Below are positions 23,340-36,126 of a DNA stretch of 64,000 nt, piece by piece; position 1 is the first letter of the stretch; every line of letters begins with the position of its first letter. The stretch is from Euonymus europaeus. Its lineage: Eukaryota > Streptophyta > Magnoliopsida > Celastrales > Celastraceae. The stretch covers positions 930,001 through 994,000 of the forward strand of contig OY756960.1 in NCBI GenBank assembly GCA_963580455.1, in the 5' to 3' direction. The notes under the pieces are model-generated. The model was not told where the DNA came from. It ran no database searches and saw only the letters and a list, made by a program, of their open reading frames with translations. Both the position numbers and the translations under genes were made by a program.

Positions 23340-24721
23340 GGCTAGTAGGTCTCGTTTCACCTAGTTAGCCGCGAAATGTGGTTTCTTTACGTAAACGGTT
23401 TTATGAATATCCGTTGACTCCGAGTTCTGAATTCGATGATTTTTAGCTTGATTTCACACTAATTTTCGAGCTCTACGATCCTGACGTTTCGGATTTTGAT
23501 TTCAGAACTCGTGGCTAGTTGGTCTCGTTTCACCTAGTTAGCCGCGAAATGTGGTTTCTTTACGTAAACGGTTTTACGAATATCCGTTGACTCCGAGTTC
23601 TTAATTCGGTGATTTTTAGCTTGATTTCACACTACTTTTCGAGCTCTACAATCCTGGCTTTTCGAATTTTGATTTCAGAACTCGTGGATAGTAGGTCTCG
23701 TTTCACCTAGTTAGCCGCGAAATGTGGTTTCTTTACGTAAACGGTTTTATGAATATCCGTTGACTCCGAGTTCTGAATTCGGTGATTTTTAGCTTGATTT
23801 CACACTAATTTTCGAGCTCTACGATCCTGAGGTTTCGGATTTTGATTTCAGAACTCGTGGCTAGTTGGTCTCGTTTCACCTAGTTAGCCGCGAAATGTGG
23901 TTTCTTTACGTAAACGGTTTTATGAATATCCGTTGACTCCGAGTTCTTAATTCGGTGATTTTTAGCTTGATTTCACACTAATTTTCGAGCTCTACGATCC
24001 TGGCGTTTCGGATTTTGATTTGAGAACTCGTGGCTAGTTGGTCTCGTTTCACCTAGTTAGCCGCGAAATGTGGTTTCTTTACGTTAACGGTTTTATGAAT
24101 ATCCGTTGACTCCGAGTTATGAATTCGGTGATTTTTCGCTTGATTTCACACTACTTTTCGAGCTCTACAATCCTGGCATTTCGGATTTTGATTTCAGAAC
24201 TCGTGGCTAGTAGTTCTCGTTTCACCTAGTTAGCCGCGAATTGTGGTTTCTTTACGTAAACGGTTTTATGAATCCGTTGTCTCCGAGTTCTGAATTCGGT
24301 GATTTTTAGCTTGATTACACACTACTTTTCGAGCTCTACGACCCTGGCATTTCGGATTTTGATTTCAGAACTCATGGCTACTTGGTCTCGTTTCACTTAT
24401 TTAGCCGCGAAATGTGGTTTCTTTAAGTAAACGGTTTTATGAATATCCGTTGACTCCGAGTTCTGAATTCGGTGATTTTTAGCTTGATTTCACACTAATT
24501 TTTGAGCTCTACAATCCTGGCGTTTCGGATTTTGATTTCAGAACTCGTGGATAGTTGGTCTCGTTTCACCTATTTAGCCGCGAAATGTGGTTTCTTTACG
24601 TAAACGGTTTTATGAATATCTGCTGACTCCGAGTTCTGAATTCGGTGATTTTTAGCTTGATTTCACACTACTTTTCGAGCTCTACAATCCTGGCGTTTCG
24701 GATTTTGATTTCAGAACTCGT
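23340..24721 (+). repeat. 1,382-bp tandem repeat, second copy (8 monomers)
   Basis: This is the same series as 21,958-23,339. Its private alleles are TTTACGTAAAC and TTTTCGAGCTC near the CCTGAGGTTT unit, GATTTTGATTT near 24,190, CTGGCGTTT near 24,519 and ATATCTGCTG near 24,617. All of these are shared by the downstream block at 28,175-29,556, so this copy, not its neighbour, is the closest relative of that block. Confidence 0.84.
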
Positions 24722-25065
24722 GGCTAGTAGGTCTCGTTTCACCTAGTTAGCCGCGAAATGTGGTTTCTTTACATAAACGGTTTTATGAATATCCGTTGAC
24801 TCCGAGTTCTTAATTCGGAGATTTTTAGCTTCATTTCGCACTACTTTTCGAGCTCCACAATCCTGGCATTTCGGATTTTGATTTCAGAACTCGTGGCTAG
24901 TAGGTCTCTTTTCACCTAGTTAGCCGCGAAATTTGGTTTCTTTACGTAAACGGTTTTATGAATCCGTTGTCTCCGAGTTCTGAATTCGGTGATTTTTAGC
25001 TTGATTACAAACTACTTTTCGAGCTCTACGACCCTGGCATTTCGGATTTTGATTTCAGAACTCGT
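24722..25065 (+). repeat. Highly diverged monomer and atypical 171-bp unit at a duplication junction
   Basis: The unit at 24,722 has many private changes: TTTACATAAAC, GTTCTTAATTCGGAG, CTTCATTTCGCAC and GAGCTCCAC. The 171-bp unit at 24,895 is also atypical, with CTCTTTTCACC and GAAATTTGG, and is followed by a standard unit instead of CATGGCTACTTGG. These two units sit directly before the right copy of the large duplication, as expected for an old junction. Confidence 0.75.
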
Positions 25066-28000
25066 GGCTAGTTGGTCTCGTTTCACCTAGTTAGCCGCGA
25101 AATGTGGTTTCTTTACGTAAACGGTTTTATGAATATCCGTTGACTCCGAGTTCTGAATTCGGTGATTTTTAGCTTGATTTCACACTACTTTTCGAGCTCT
25201 ACAATCCTGGCGTTTCGGATTTTGATTTCAGAACTCGTGGCTAGTAGGTCTCGTTTCACCTAGTTAGCCGCGAAATGTGGTTTCTCTACGTAAACGGTTT
25301 TATGAATATCCGTTGACTCCGAGTTCTGAATTCGGTGATTTTTAGCTTGATTTCACACTACTTTTCGAGCTCTACAATCCTGGCATTTCGAATTTTGATT
25401 TCAGAACCCGTGGCTAGTAGGTCTCGTTTCACCTAGTTAGCCGCGAAATGTGGTTTCTTTACGTAAACGGTTTTATGAATATCCGTTGACTCCGAGTTCT
25501 GAATTCGGTGATTTTTAGCTTGATTTCACACTAATTTTCGAGCTCTACGATCCTGAGGTTTCGGATTTTGATTTCAGAACTCGTGGCTAGTTGGTCTCGT
25601 TTCACCTAGTTAGCCGCGAAATGTGGTTTTTTTACGTAAACGGTTTTATGAATATTCGTTGACTCCGAGTTCTGAATTCGGTGATTTTTAGCTTGATTTC
25701 ACACTACTTTTTGAGCTCTACGACCCTGACGTTTCGGATTTTGATTTCACAACTCGTGGCTAGTAGTTCTCGTTTCACCTAGTTAGCCGCGAATTGTGGT
25801 TTCTTTACGTAAACGGTTTTATGAATCTGTTGTCTCCGAGTTCTGAATTCGGTGATTTTTAGCTTGATTACAAACTACTTTTCGAGCTCTACGACCCTGG
25901 CATTTCGGATTTTGATTTCAGAACTCATGGCTACTTGGTCTCGTTTCACCTAGTTAGCCGCGAAATGTGGTTTCTTTACGTAAACGGTTTTATGAATATC
26001 CGTTGACTCCGAGTTCTGAATTCGGTGTTTTTTAGCTTGATTTCACACTAATTTTCGAGCTCTACGATCCTGACGTTTCGGATTTTGATTTCAGAATTCG
26101 TGGCTAGTTGGTCTCGTTTCACCTAGTTAGCCGCGAAATGTGGTTTTTTTACGTAAACGGTTTTATGAATATCCGTTGACTCCGAGTTCTGAATTCGGTG
26201 TTTTTTAGCTTGATTTCACACTAATTTTCGAGCTCTACGATCCTGACGTTTCGGATTTTGATTTCAGAATTCGTGGCTAGTTGGTCTCGTTTCACCTAGT
26301 TAGCCGCGAAATGTGGTTTTTTTAAAGTAAACGGTTTTATGAATATCCGTTGACTCCGAGTTCTGAAATCGCTGATTTTTCGCTTGATTTCACACTACTT
26401 TTCGAGCTCTACAATCCTGGCGTTTCGGATTTTGATTTCAGAACTCGTGGCTAGTAGTTCTCGTTTCACCTAGTTAGCCGCGAATTGTGGTTTCTTTACG
26501 TAAACGGTTTTATGAATCCGTTGTCTCCGAGTTCTGAATTCGGTGATTTTTAGCTTGATTACACACTACTTTTCGAGCTCTACGACCCTGGCATTTCGGA
26601 TTTTGATTTCAGAACTCATGGCTACTTGGTCTCGTTTCACTTATTTAGCCGCGAAATGTGGTTTCTTTAAGTAAACGGTTTTATGAATATCCGTTGACTC
26701 CGAGTTCTGAATTCGGTGATTTTTAGCTTGATTTCACACTAATTTTTGAGCTCTACAATCCTGGAGTTTCGGATTTTGATTTCAGAACTCGTGGATAGTT
26801 GGTCTCGTTTCACCTATTTAGCCGCGAAATGTGGTTTCTTTACGTAAACGGTTTTATGAATATCCGCTGACTCCGAGTTCTGAATTCGGTGATTTTTAGC
26901 TTGATTTCACACTACTTTTCGAGCTCTACAATCCTGGCGTTTCGGATTTTGATTTCAGAACTCGTGGCTAGTAGGTCTCGTTTCACCTAGTTAGCCGCGA
27001 AATGTGGTTTCTTTACGTAAACGGTTTTATGAATATCCGTTGACTCCGAGTTCTGAATTCGGTGATTTTTAGCTTGATTTCACACTACTTTTCGAGCTCT
27101 ACAATCCTGGCGTTTCGGATTTTGATTTCAGAACTCGTGGCTAGTAGGTCTCGTTTCACCTAGTTAGCCGCGAAATGTGGTTTCTTTACGTAAACGGTTT
27201 TATGAATATCCGTTGACTCCGAGTTCTGAATTCGGTGATTTTTAGCTTGATTTCACACTAATTTTCGAGCTCTACGATCCTGAGGTTTCGGATTTTGATT
27301 TCAGAACTCGTGGCTAGTTGGTCTCGTTTCACCTAGTTAGCCGCGAAATGTGGTTTCTTTACGTAAACGGTTTTATGAATATCCGTTGACTCCGAGTTCT
27401 GAATTCGGTGATTTTTAGCTTGATTTCACACTAATTTTTGAGCTCTACGATCCTGGTGTTTCGGATTTTGATTTCAGAACTCGTGGCTAGTTGGTCTCGT
27501 TTCACCTAGTTAGCCGCGAAATGTGGTTTCTTTACGTTAACGGTTTTATGAATATCCGTTGACTCCGAGTTCTGAATTCGGTGATTTTTCGCTTGATTTC
27601 ACACTACTTTTCGAGCTCTACTATCCTGGCGTTTCGGATTTTGATTTCAGAACTCGTGGCTAGTAGGTCTCGTTTCACCTAGTTAGCCGCGAATTGTGGT
27701 TTCTTTACGTAAACGGTTTTATGAATCCGTTGTCTCCGAGTTCTGAATTCGGTGATTTTTAGCTTGATTACAGACTACTTTTCGAGCTCTACGACCCTGG
27801 CGTTTCGGATTTTGATTTCAGAACTCATGGCTACTTGGTCTCGTTTCACTTATTTAGCCGCGAAATGTGGTTTCTTTAAGTAAACGGTTTTATGAATATC
27901 CGTTGACTCCGAGTTCTGAATTCGGTGATTTTTAGCTTGAATTCACACTAATTTTTTAGCTCAACAATCCTGGAGTTTCGGATTTTGATTTCAAAACTCG

Positions 28001-29556
28001 TGGCTAGTTGGTCTCGTTTCACCTATTTAGCCGCGAAATGTGGTTTCTTTACGTAAACGGTTTTATGAATATCCGCTGACTCCGAGTTCTGAATTCGGTG
28101 ATTTTTAGCTTGATTTCACACTACTTTTCGAGCTCTACAATCCTGGCGTTTCGGATTTTGATTTCAGAACTCGTGGCTAGTAGGTCTCGTTTCACCTAGT
28201 TAGCCGCGAAATGTGGTTTCTTTACGTAAACGGTTTTATGAATATCCGTTGACTCCGAGTTCTGAATTCGATGATTTTTAGCTTGATTTCACACTAATTT
28301 TCGAGCTCTACGATCCTGACGTTTCGGATTTTGATTTCAGAACTCGTGGCTAGTTGGTCTCGTTTCACCTAGTTAGCCGCGAAATGTGGTTTCTTTACGT
28401 AAACGGTTTTACGAATATCCGTTGACTCCGAGTTCTTAATTCGGTGATTTTTAGCTTGATTTCACACTACTTTTCGAGCTCTACAATCCTGGCTTTTCGA
28501 ATTTTGATTTCAGAACTCGTGGATAGTAGGTCTCGTTTCACCTAGTTAGCCGCGAAATGTGGTTTCTTTACGTAAACGGTTTTATGAATATCCGTTGACT
28601 CCGAGTTCTGAATTCGGTGATTTTTAGCTTGATTTCACACTAATTTTCGAGCTCTACGATCCTGAGGTTTCGGATTTTGATTTCAGAACTCGTGGCTAGT
28701 TGGTCTCGTTTCACCTAGTTAGCCGCGAAATGTGGTTTCTTTACGTAAACGGTTTTATGAATATCCGTTGACTCCGAGTTCTTAATTCGGTGATTTTTAG
28801 CTTGATTTCACACTAATTTTCGAGCTCTACGATCCTGGCGTTTCGGATTTTGATTTGAGAACTCGTGGCTAGTTGGTCTCGTTTCACCTAGTTAGCCGCG
28901 AAATGTGGTTTCTTTACGTTAACGGTTTTATGAATATCCGTTGACTCCGAGTTATGAATTCGGTGATTTTTCGCTTGATTTCACACTACTTTTCGAGCTC
29001 TACAATCCTGGCATTTCGGATTTTGATTTCAGAACTCGTGGCTAGTAGTTCTCGTTTCACCTAGTTAGCCGCGAATTGTGGTTTCTTTACGTAAACGGTT
29101 TTATGAATCCGTTGTCTCCGAGTTCTGAATTCGGTGATTTTTAGCTTGATTACACACTACTTTTCGAGCTCTACGACCCTGGCATTTCGGATTTTGATTT
29201 CAGAACTCATGGCTACTTGGTCTCGTTTCACTTATTTAGCCGCGAAATGTGGTTTCTTTAAGTAAACGGTTTTATGAATATCCGTTGACTCCGAGTTCTG
29301 AATTCGGTGATTTTTAGCTTGATTTCACACTAATTTTTGAGCTCTACAATCCTGGCGTTTCGGATTTTGATTTCAGAACTCGTGGATAGTTGGTCTCGTT
29401 TCACCTATTTAGCCGCGAAATGTGGTTTCTTTACGTAAACGGTTTTATGAATATCTGCTGACTCCGAGTTCTGAATTCGGTGATTTTTAGCTTGATTTCA
29501 CACTACTTTTCGAGCTCTACAATCCTGCCGTTTCGGATTTTGATTTCAGAACTCGT
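25066..29556 (+). repeat. Large duplicated segment, right copy (26 monomers, 4,491 bp)
   Basis: This segment is aligned to 18,849-23,339 at 6,217 bp. Up to about 28,174 it follows the left copy closely. From 28,175 its private alleles agree with the second copy of the 1,382-bp tandem (offset 4,835 bp) instead of the first. One 8-monomer unit has therefore been lost here or gained upstream. Local changes include CTGTTGTCTCC near 25,827 and GATTTCACAACTC near 25,743. Confidence 0.86.
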
Positions 29557-31801
29557 GGCTAGTAGGTCTCGTTTCACCTAGTTAGCCGCGAAATGTGGTT
29601 TCTTTACGTAAACGGTTTTATGAATATCCGTTGACTCCGAGTTCTGAATTCGGTGATTTTTAGCTTGATTTCACACTACTTTTCGAGCTCTACAATCCTG
29701 GCGTTTCGGATTTTGATTTCAGAACTCGTGGATAGTTGGTCTCGTTTCACCTATTTAGCCGCGAAATGTGGTTTCTTTACGTAAACGGTTTTATGAATAT
29801 CTGCTGACTCCGAGTTCTGAATTCGGTGATTTTTAGCTTGATTTCACACTACTTTTCGAGCTCTACAATCCTGGCGTTTCGGATTTTGATTTCAGAACTC
29901 GTGGCTAGTAGTTCTCGTTTCACCTAGTTAGCCGCGAATTGTGGTTTCTTTACGTAAACGGTTTTATGAATCCGTTGTCTCCGAGTTCTGAATTCGGTGA
30001 TTTTTAGCTTGATTACACACTACTTTTCGAGCTCTACGACCCTGGCATTTCGGATTTTGATTTCAGAACTCATGGCTACTTGGTCTCGTTTCACTTATTT
30101 AGCCGCGAAATGTGGTTTCTTTAAGTAAACGGTTTTATGAATATCCGTTGACTCCGAGTTCTGAATTCGGTGATTTTTAGCTTGATTTCACACTAATTTT
30201 TGAGCTCTACAATCCTGGCGTTTCGGATTTTGATTTCAGAACTCGTGGATAGTTGGTCTCGTTTCACCTATTTAGCCGCGAAATGTGGTTTCTTTACGTA
30301 AACGGTTTTATGAATATCTGCTGACTCCGAGTTCTGAATTCGGTGATTTTTAGCTTGATTTCACACTACTTTTCGAGTTCTACAATCCTGGCGTTTCGGA
30401 TTTTGATTTCAGAACTCGTGGCTAGTAGGTCTCGTTTCACCTAGTTAGCCGCGAAATGTGGTTTCTTTACGTAAACGGTTTTATGAATATCCGTTGACTC
30501 CGAGTTCTGAATTCGGTGATTTTTAGCTTGATTTCACACTACTTTTCGAGCTCTACAATCCTGGCGTTTCGGATTTTGATTTCAGAACTCGTGGCTAGTA
30601 GGTCTCGTTTCACCTAGTTAGCCGCGAAATGTGGTTTCTTTACGTAAACGGTTTTATGAATATCCGTTGACTCCGAGTTCTGAATTCGGTGATTTTTAGC
30701 TTGATTTCACACTAATTTTCGAGCTCTACGATCCTGAGGTTTCGGATTTTGATTTCAGAACTCGTGGCTAGTTGGTCTCGTTTCACCTAGTTAGCCGCGA
30801 AATGTGGTTTCTTTACGTAAACGGTTTTATGAATATCCGTTGACTCCGAGTTCTGAATTCGGTGATTTTTAGCTTGATTTCACACTACTTTTCGAGCTCT
30901 ACAATCCTGGCGTTTCGGATTTTGATTTCAGAACTCGTAGCTAGTTGGTCTCGTTTCACCTAGTTAGCCACGAAATGTGGTTTCTTTACGTAAACGGTTT
31001 TATGAATATCCGTTGACTCCGAGTTCTGAATTCGGTGATTTTTAGCTTGATTTCACACTAATTTTCGAGCTCTACGATCCTGGCGTTTCGGATTTTGATT
31101 TGAGAACTCGTGGCTAGTTGGTCTCGTTTCACCTAGTTAGCCGCGAAATGTGGTTTCTTTACGTTAACGGTTTTATGAATATCCGTTGACTCCGAGTTCT
31201 GAATTCGGTGATTTTTCGCTTGATTTCACACTACTTTTCGAGCTCTACAATCCTGGCGTTTCGGATTTTGATTTCAGAACTCGTGGCTAGTAGTTCTCGT
31301 TTCACCTAGTTAGCCGCGAATTGTGGTTTCTTTACGTAAACGGTTTTATGAATCCGTTGTCTCCGAGTTCTGAATTCGGTGATTTTTAGCTTGATTACAC
31401 ACTACTTTTCGAGCTCTACGACCCTGGCATTTCGGATTTTGATTTCAGAACTCATGGCTACTTGGTCTCGTTTCACTTATTTAGCCGCGAAATGTGGTTT
31501 CTTTAAGTAAACGGTTTTATGAATATCCGTTGACTCCGAGTTCTGAATTCGGTGATTTTTAGCTTGATTTCACACTAATTTTTGAGCTCTACAATCCTGG
31601 CGTTTCGGATTTTGATTTCAGAACTCGTGGATAGTTGGTCTCGTTTCACCTAGTTAGCCGCGAAATGTGGTTTCTTTACGTAAACGGTTTTATGAATATC
31701 CGTTGACTCCGAGTTCTGAATTCGGTGATTTTTAGCTTGATTTCACACTACTTTTCGAGCTCTACAATCCTGGCGTTTCGGATTTTGATTTCAGAACTCG
31801 T
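29557..31801 (+). repeat. Mixed block following the 6.2-kb duplication (13 monomers)
   Basis: The block has 171-bp units at 29,903 and 31,285 and recurrent ATATCTGCTGAC units (29,802 and 30,319). It shares runs of units with the preceding kilobases. The interval between 171-bp units is 5 monomers (29,040 to 29,903) and then 8 (to 31,285). One unit has TTAGCCACG with GTAGCTAG (near 30,937-30,970). No gene or unique sequence is seen. Confidence 0.75.
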
Positions 31802-33185
31802 GGCTAGTAGGTCTCGTTTCACCTAGTTAGCCGCGAAATGTGGTTTCTTTACGTAAACGGTTTTATGAATATCCGTTGACTCCGAGTTTTGAATTCGGTG
31901 ATTTTTAGCTTGATTTCACACTACTTTTCGAGCTCTACAATCCTGGGGTTTCGGATTTTGATTTCAGAACTCGTGGCTAGTAGGTCTCGTTTCACCTAGT
32001 TAGCCGCGAAATGTGGTTTCTTTACGTAAACGGTTTTATGAATATCCGTTGACTCCGAGTTCTGAATTCTGTGATTTTTAGCTTGATATCACACTACTTT
32101 TCGAGCTCTACGATCCTGGCATTTCGGATTTTGATTTCAGAACTCGTGGCTAGTTGGTCTCGTTTCACCTAGTTAGCCGCGAAATGTGGTTTCTTTACGT
32201 AAACGGTTTTATGAATATCCGTTGACTCCGAGTTCTCAATTCGGTGATTTTTAGCGTGATTTCACACTACTTTTCGAGCTCTACAATCCTGGCGTTTCGG
32301 ATTTTGATTTCAGAACTCGTGGCCTGTTGGTCTCGTTTCACCTATTTAGCCGCGAAATGTGGTTTCTTTACGTAAACGGTTTTATGAATATCCGTTCACT
32401 CCGAGTTCTGAATTCGGTGATTTTTAGCTTGATTTCACACTAATTTTCGAGCTCTACGATCCTGATGTTTCGGATTTTGATTTCAGAACTCGTGGTTAGT
32501 TGGTCTCGTTTCACCTAGTTAGCCGCGAAATGTGGTTTCTTTACGTAAACGGTTTTATGAATATCCGTTGACTCCGAGTTCTGAATTCGGTGATTTTTAG
32601 CTTGATTTCACACTACTTTTCGAGCTCTACGATCCTGGCGTTTCGGATTTTGATTTCAGAACTCGTGGCTAGTTGGTCTCGTTTCACCTAGTTAGCCGCG
32701 AAATGTGGTTTCTTTACGTAAACGGTTTTATGAATATCCGTTGACTCCGAGTTCTGAATTCGGTGATTTTTAGCTTGATTTCACACTACTTTTCGAGCTC
32801 TACAATCCTGGCGTTTCGGATTTTGATTTCAGAACTCGTGGCTAGTAGGTCTCGTTTCACCTAGTTAGCCGCGAAATGTGGTTTCTTTACGTAAACGGTT
32901 TTATGAATATCCGTTCACTCCGAGTTCTGAATTCGGTGATTTTTAGCTTGATTTCACACTACTTTTCGAGCTCTACAATCCTGGCGTTTCGGATTTTGAT
33001 TTCAGAACTCGTGGCTAGTAGGTCTCGTTTCACCTAGTTAGCCGCGAAATGTGGTTTCTTTACGTAAACGGTTTTATGAATATCCGTTGACTCCGAGTTC
33101 TGAATTCGGTGATTTTTAGCTTGATTTCACACTACTTTTCGAGCTCTACAATCCTGGCGTTTCGGATTTTGATTTCAGAACTCGT
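31802..33185 (+). repeat. Higher-order repeat D, copy 1 (8 monomers, 1,384 bp)
   Basis: The ordered units carry GAGTTTTG with CTGGGGTTT (31,802); GAATTCTGTG with GATATCAC (31,975); GAGTTCTCAATTC with GCGTGATTTC (32,148); GGCCTGTTGG with GTTCACTCC and CCTGATGTTT (32,321); GGTTAGTTGG (32,494); then three plainer units, one of them with GTTCACTCC. The same order restarts at 33,186, exactly 1,384 bp later, and the GGCCTG landmark moves from 32,321 to 33,705. Confidence 0.9.
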
Positions 33186-34396
33186 GGCTAGTAGGTCTCG
33201 TTTCACCTAGTTAGCCGCGAAATGTGGTTTCTTTACGTAAACGGTTTTATGAATATCCGTTGACTCCGAGTTTTGAATTCGGTGATTTTTAGCTTGATTT
33301 CACACTACTTTTCGAGCTCTACAATCCTGGGGTTTCGGATTTTGATTTCAGAACTCGTGGCTAGTAGGTCTCGTTTCACCTAGTTAGCCGCGAAATGTGG
33401 TTTCTTTACGTAAACGGTTTTATGAATATCCGTTGACTCCGAGTTCTGAATTCTGTGATTTTTAGCTTGATATCACACTACTTTTCGAGCTCTACGATCC
33501 TGGCATTTCGGATTTTGATTTCAGAACTCGTGGCTAGTTGGTCTCGTTTCACCTAGTTAGCCGCGAAATGTGGTTTCTTTACGTAAACGGTTTTATGAAT
33601 ATCCGTTGACTCCGAGTTCTCAATTCGGTGATTTTTAGCGTGATTTCACACTACTTTTCGAGCTCTACAATCCTGGCGTTTCGGATTTTGATTTCAGAAC
33701 TCGTGGCCTGTTGGTCTCGTTTCACCTATTTAGCCGCGAAATGTGGTTTCTTTACGTAAACGGTTTTATGAATATCCGTTCACTCCGAGTTCTGAATTCG
33801 GTGATTTTTAGCTTGATTTCACACTAATTTTCGAGCTCTACGATCCTGATGTTTCGGATTTTGATTTCAGAACTCGTGGTTAGTTGGTCTCGTTTCACCT
33901 AGTTAGCCGCGAAATGTGGTTTCTTTACGTAAACGGTTTTATGAATATCCGTTGACTCCGAGTTCTGAATTCGGTGATTTTTAGCTTGATTTCACACTAC
34001 TTTTCGAGCTCTACGATCCTGGCGTTTCGGATTTTGATTTCAGAACTCGTGGCTAGTTGGTCTCGTTTCACCTAGTTAGCCGCGAAATGTGGTTTCTTTA
34101 CGTAAACGGTTTTATGAATATCCGTTGACTCCGAGTTCTGAATTCGGTGATTTTTAGCTTGATTTCACACTACTTTTCGAGCTCTACAATCCTGGCGTTT
34201 CGGATTTTGATTTCAGAACTCGTGGCTAGTAGGTCTCGTTTCACCTAGTTAGCCGCGAAATGTGGTTTCTTTACGTAAACGGTTTTATGAATATCCGTTC
34301 ACTCCGAGTTCTGAATTCGGTGATTTTTAGCTTGATTTCACACTACTTTTCGAGCTCTACAATCCCGGCATTTCGGATTTTGATTTCAGAACTCGT
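33186..34396 (+). repeat. Higher-order repeat D, copy 2 (7 monomers, 1,211 bp)
   Basis: This copy matches 31,802-33,012 unit by unit with almost no differences until the seventh unit, which has CAATCCCGGCATTT near 34,362. The eighth unit is missing, and the series restarts with a GAATTCTGTG/GATATCAC unit at 34,397. The missing unit and the new start suggest another exchange at this boundary. Confidence 0.88.
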
Positions 34397-36126
34397 GGCT
34401 AGTAGGTCTCGTTTCACCTAGTTAGCCGCGAAATGTGGTTTCTTTACGTAAACGGTTTTATGAATATCCGTTGACTCCGAGTTCTGAATTCTGTGATTTT
34501 TAGCTTGATATCACACTACTTTTCGAGCTCTACGATCCTGGCATTTCGGATTTTGATTTCAGAACTCGTGGCTAGTTGGTCTCGTTTCACCTAGTTAGCC
34601 GCGAAATGTGGTTTCTTTACGTAAACGGTTTTATGAATATCCGTTGACTCCGAGTTCTGAATTCGGTGATTTTTAGCGTGATTTCACACTACTTTTCGAG
34701 CTCTACAATCCTGGCGTTTCGGATTTTGATTTCAGAACTCGTGGCTAGTTGGTCTCGTTTCACCTATTTAGCCGCGCTATGTGGTTTCTTTACGTAAACG
34801 GTTTTATGAATATCCGTTCACTCCGAGTTCTGAATTCGGTGATTTTTAGCTTGATATCACACTACTTTTCGAGCTCTACGATCCTGGCATTTCGGATTTT
34901 GATTTCAGAACTCGTGGCTAGTTGGTCTCGTTTCACCTAGTTAGCCGCGAAATGTGGTTTCCTTACGTAAACGGTTTTATGAATATCCGTTGACTCCGAG
35001 TTCTGAATTCGGTGATTTTTAGCGTGATTTCACACTACTTTTCGAGCTCTACAATCCTGGCGTTTCGGATTTTGATTTCAGAACTCGTGGCTAGTTGGTC
35101 TCGTTTCACCTATTTAGCCGCGAAATGTGGTTTCTTTACGTAAACGGTTTTATGAATATCCGTTCACTCCGAGTTCTGAATTCGGTGATTTTTAGCTTGA
35201 TTTCACACTAATTTTCGAGCTCTACGATCCTGACGTTTCGGATTTTGATTTCAGAACTCATGGCTACTTGGTATCGTTTCACTTATTTAGCCGCGAAATG
35301 TGGTTTCTTTAAGTAAACGGTTTTATGAATATCCGTTGACTCCGAGTTCTGAATTCGGTGATTTTTAGCTTGAATTCACACTAATTTTTGAGCTCTACAA
35401 TCCTGGCGTTTCGGATTTTGATTTCAGAACTCGTGGCTAGTTGGACTCGTTTCACCTATTTAGCCGCGAAATGTGGTTTCTTTACGTAAACGGTTTTATG
35501 AATATCCGCTGACTCCGAGTTCTGAATTCGGTGATTTTTAGCTTGATTTCACACTACTTTTCGAGCTCTACAATCCTGGCGTTTCGGATTTTGATTTGAG
35601 AAATCGTGGCTAGTAGGTCTCGTTTCACCTAGTTAGCCGCGAAATGTGGTTTCTTTACGTAAACGGTTTTATGAATATCCGTTGACTCCGAGTTCTGAAT
35701 TCGATGATTTTTAGCTTCATTTCACACTACTTTTCGAGCTCTACAATCCTGGCGTTTCGGATTTTGATTTCAGAACTCGTGGCTAGTAGGTCTCGTTTCA
35801 CCTAGTTAGCCGCGAAATGTGGTTTCTTTACGTAAACGGTTTTATGAATATCCGTTGACTCCGAGTTCTGAATTCGGTGATTTTTAGCTTGATTTCACAC
35901 TACTTTTCGAGCTCTACAATCCTGGCGTTTCGGATTTTGATTTCAGAACTCGTGGCTAGTAGGTTTCGTTTCACCTAGTTAGCCGCGAAATGTGGTTTCT
36001 TTACGTAAACGGTTTTATGAATATCCGTTGACTCCGAGTTCTGAATTCTGTGATTTTTAGCTTGATATCACACTACTTTTCGAGCTCTACGATCCTGGCA
36101 TTTCGGATTTTGATTTCAGAACTCGT
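34397..36126 (+). repeat. Mixed block with fragments of repeats C and D (10 monomers)
   Basis: This stretch begins with D-type units (GAATTCTGTG, GCGTGATTTC, GTTCACTCC) and passes through the orphan CATGGCTACTTGG unit at 35,262. It then continues with C-type units such as ATATCCGCTGAC near 35,506. It reads as a join of two higher-order families. A variant GCCGCGCTATGTGG occurs near 34,771. No non-satellite sequence is seen. Confidence 0.75.
35262..35434 (+). repeat. Orphan partner monomer (CATGGCTACTTGG / TTTAAGTAAAC)
   Basis: Elsewhere a unit starting GGCTACTTGG with CTTATTTAG and TTTAAGTAAAC follows a 171-bp monomer. Here the preceding unit is a full-length CACTAAT/CCTGACG monomer of another type. 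The pair has been split by recombination near the monomer border. The unit also carries GGTATCG for GGTCTCG. Confidence 0.8.

Noticed and set aside
34749..34940. Open frame of 63 codons
   Set aside because: The TGA is replaced by TCA in one D-type unit. Related units with the same change are closed by TAA in CACTAAT or lack the TTG start.
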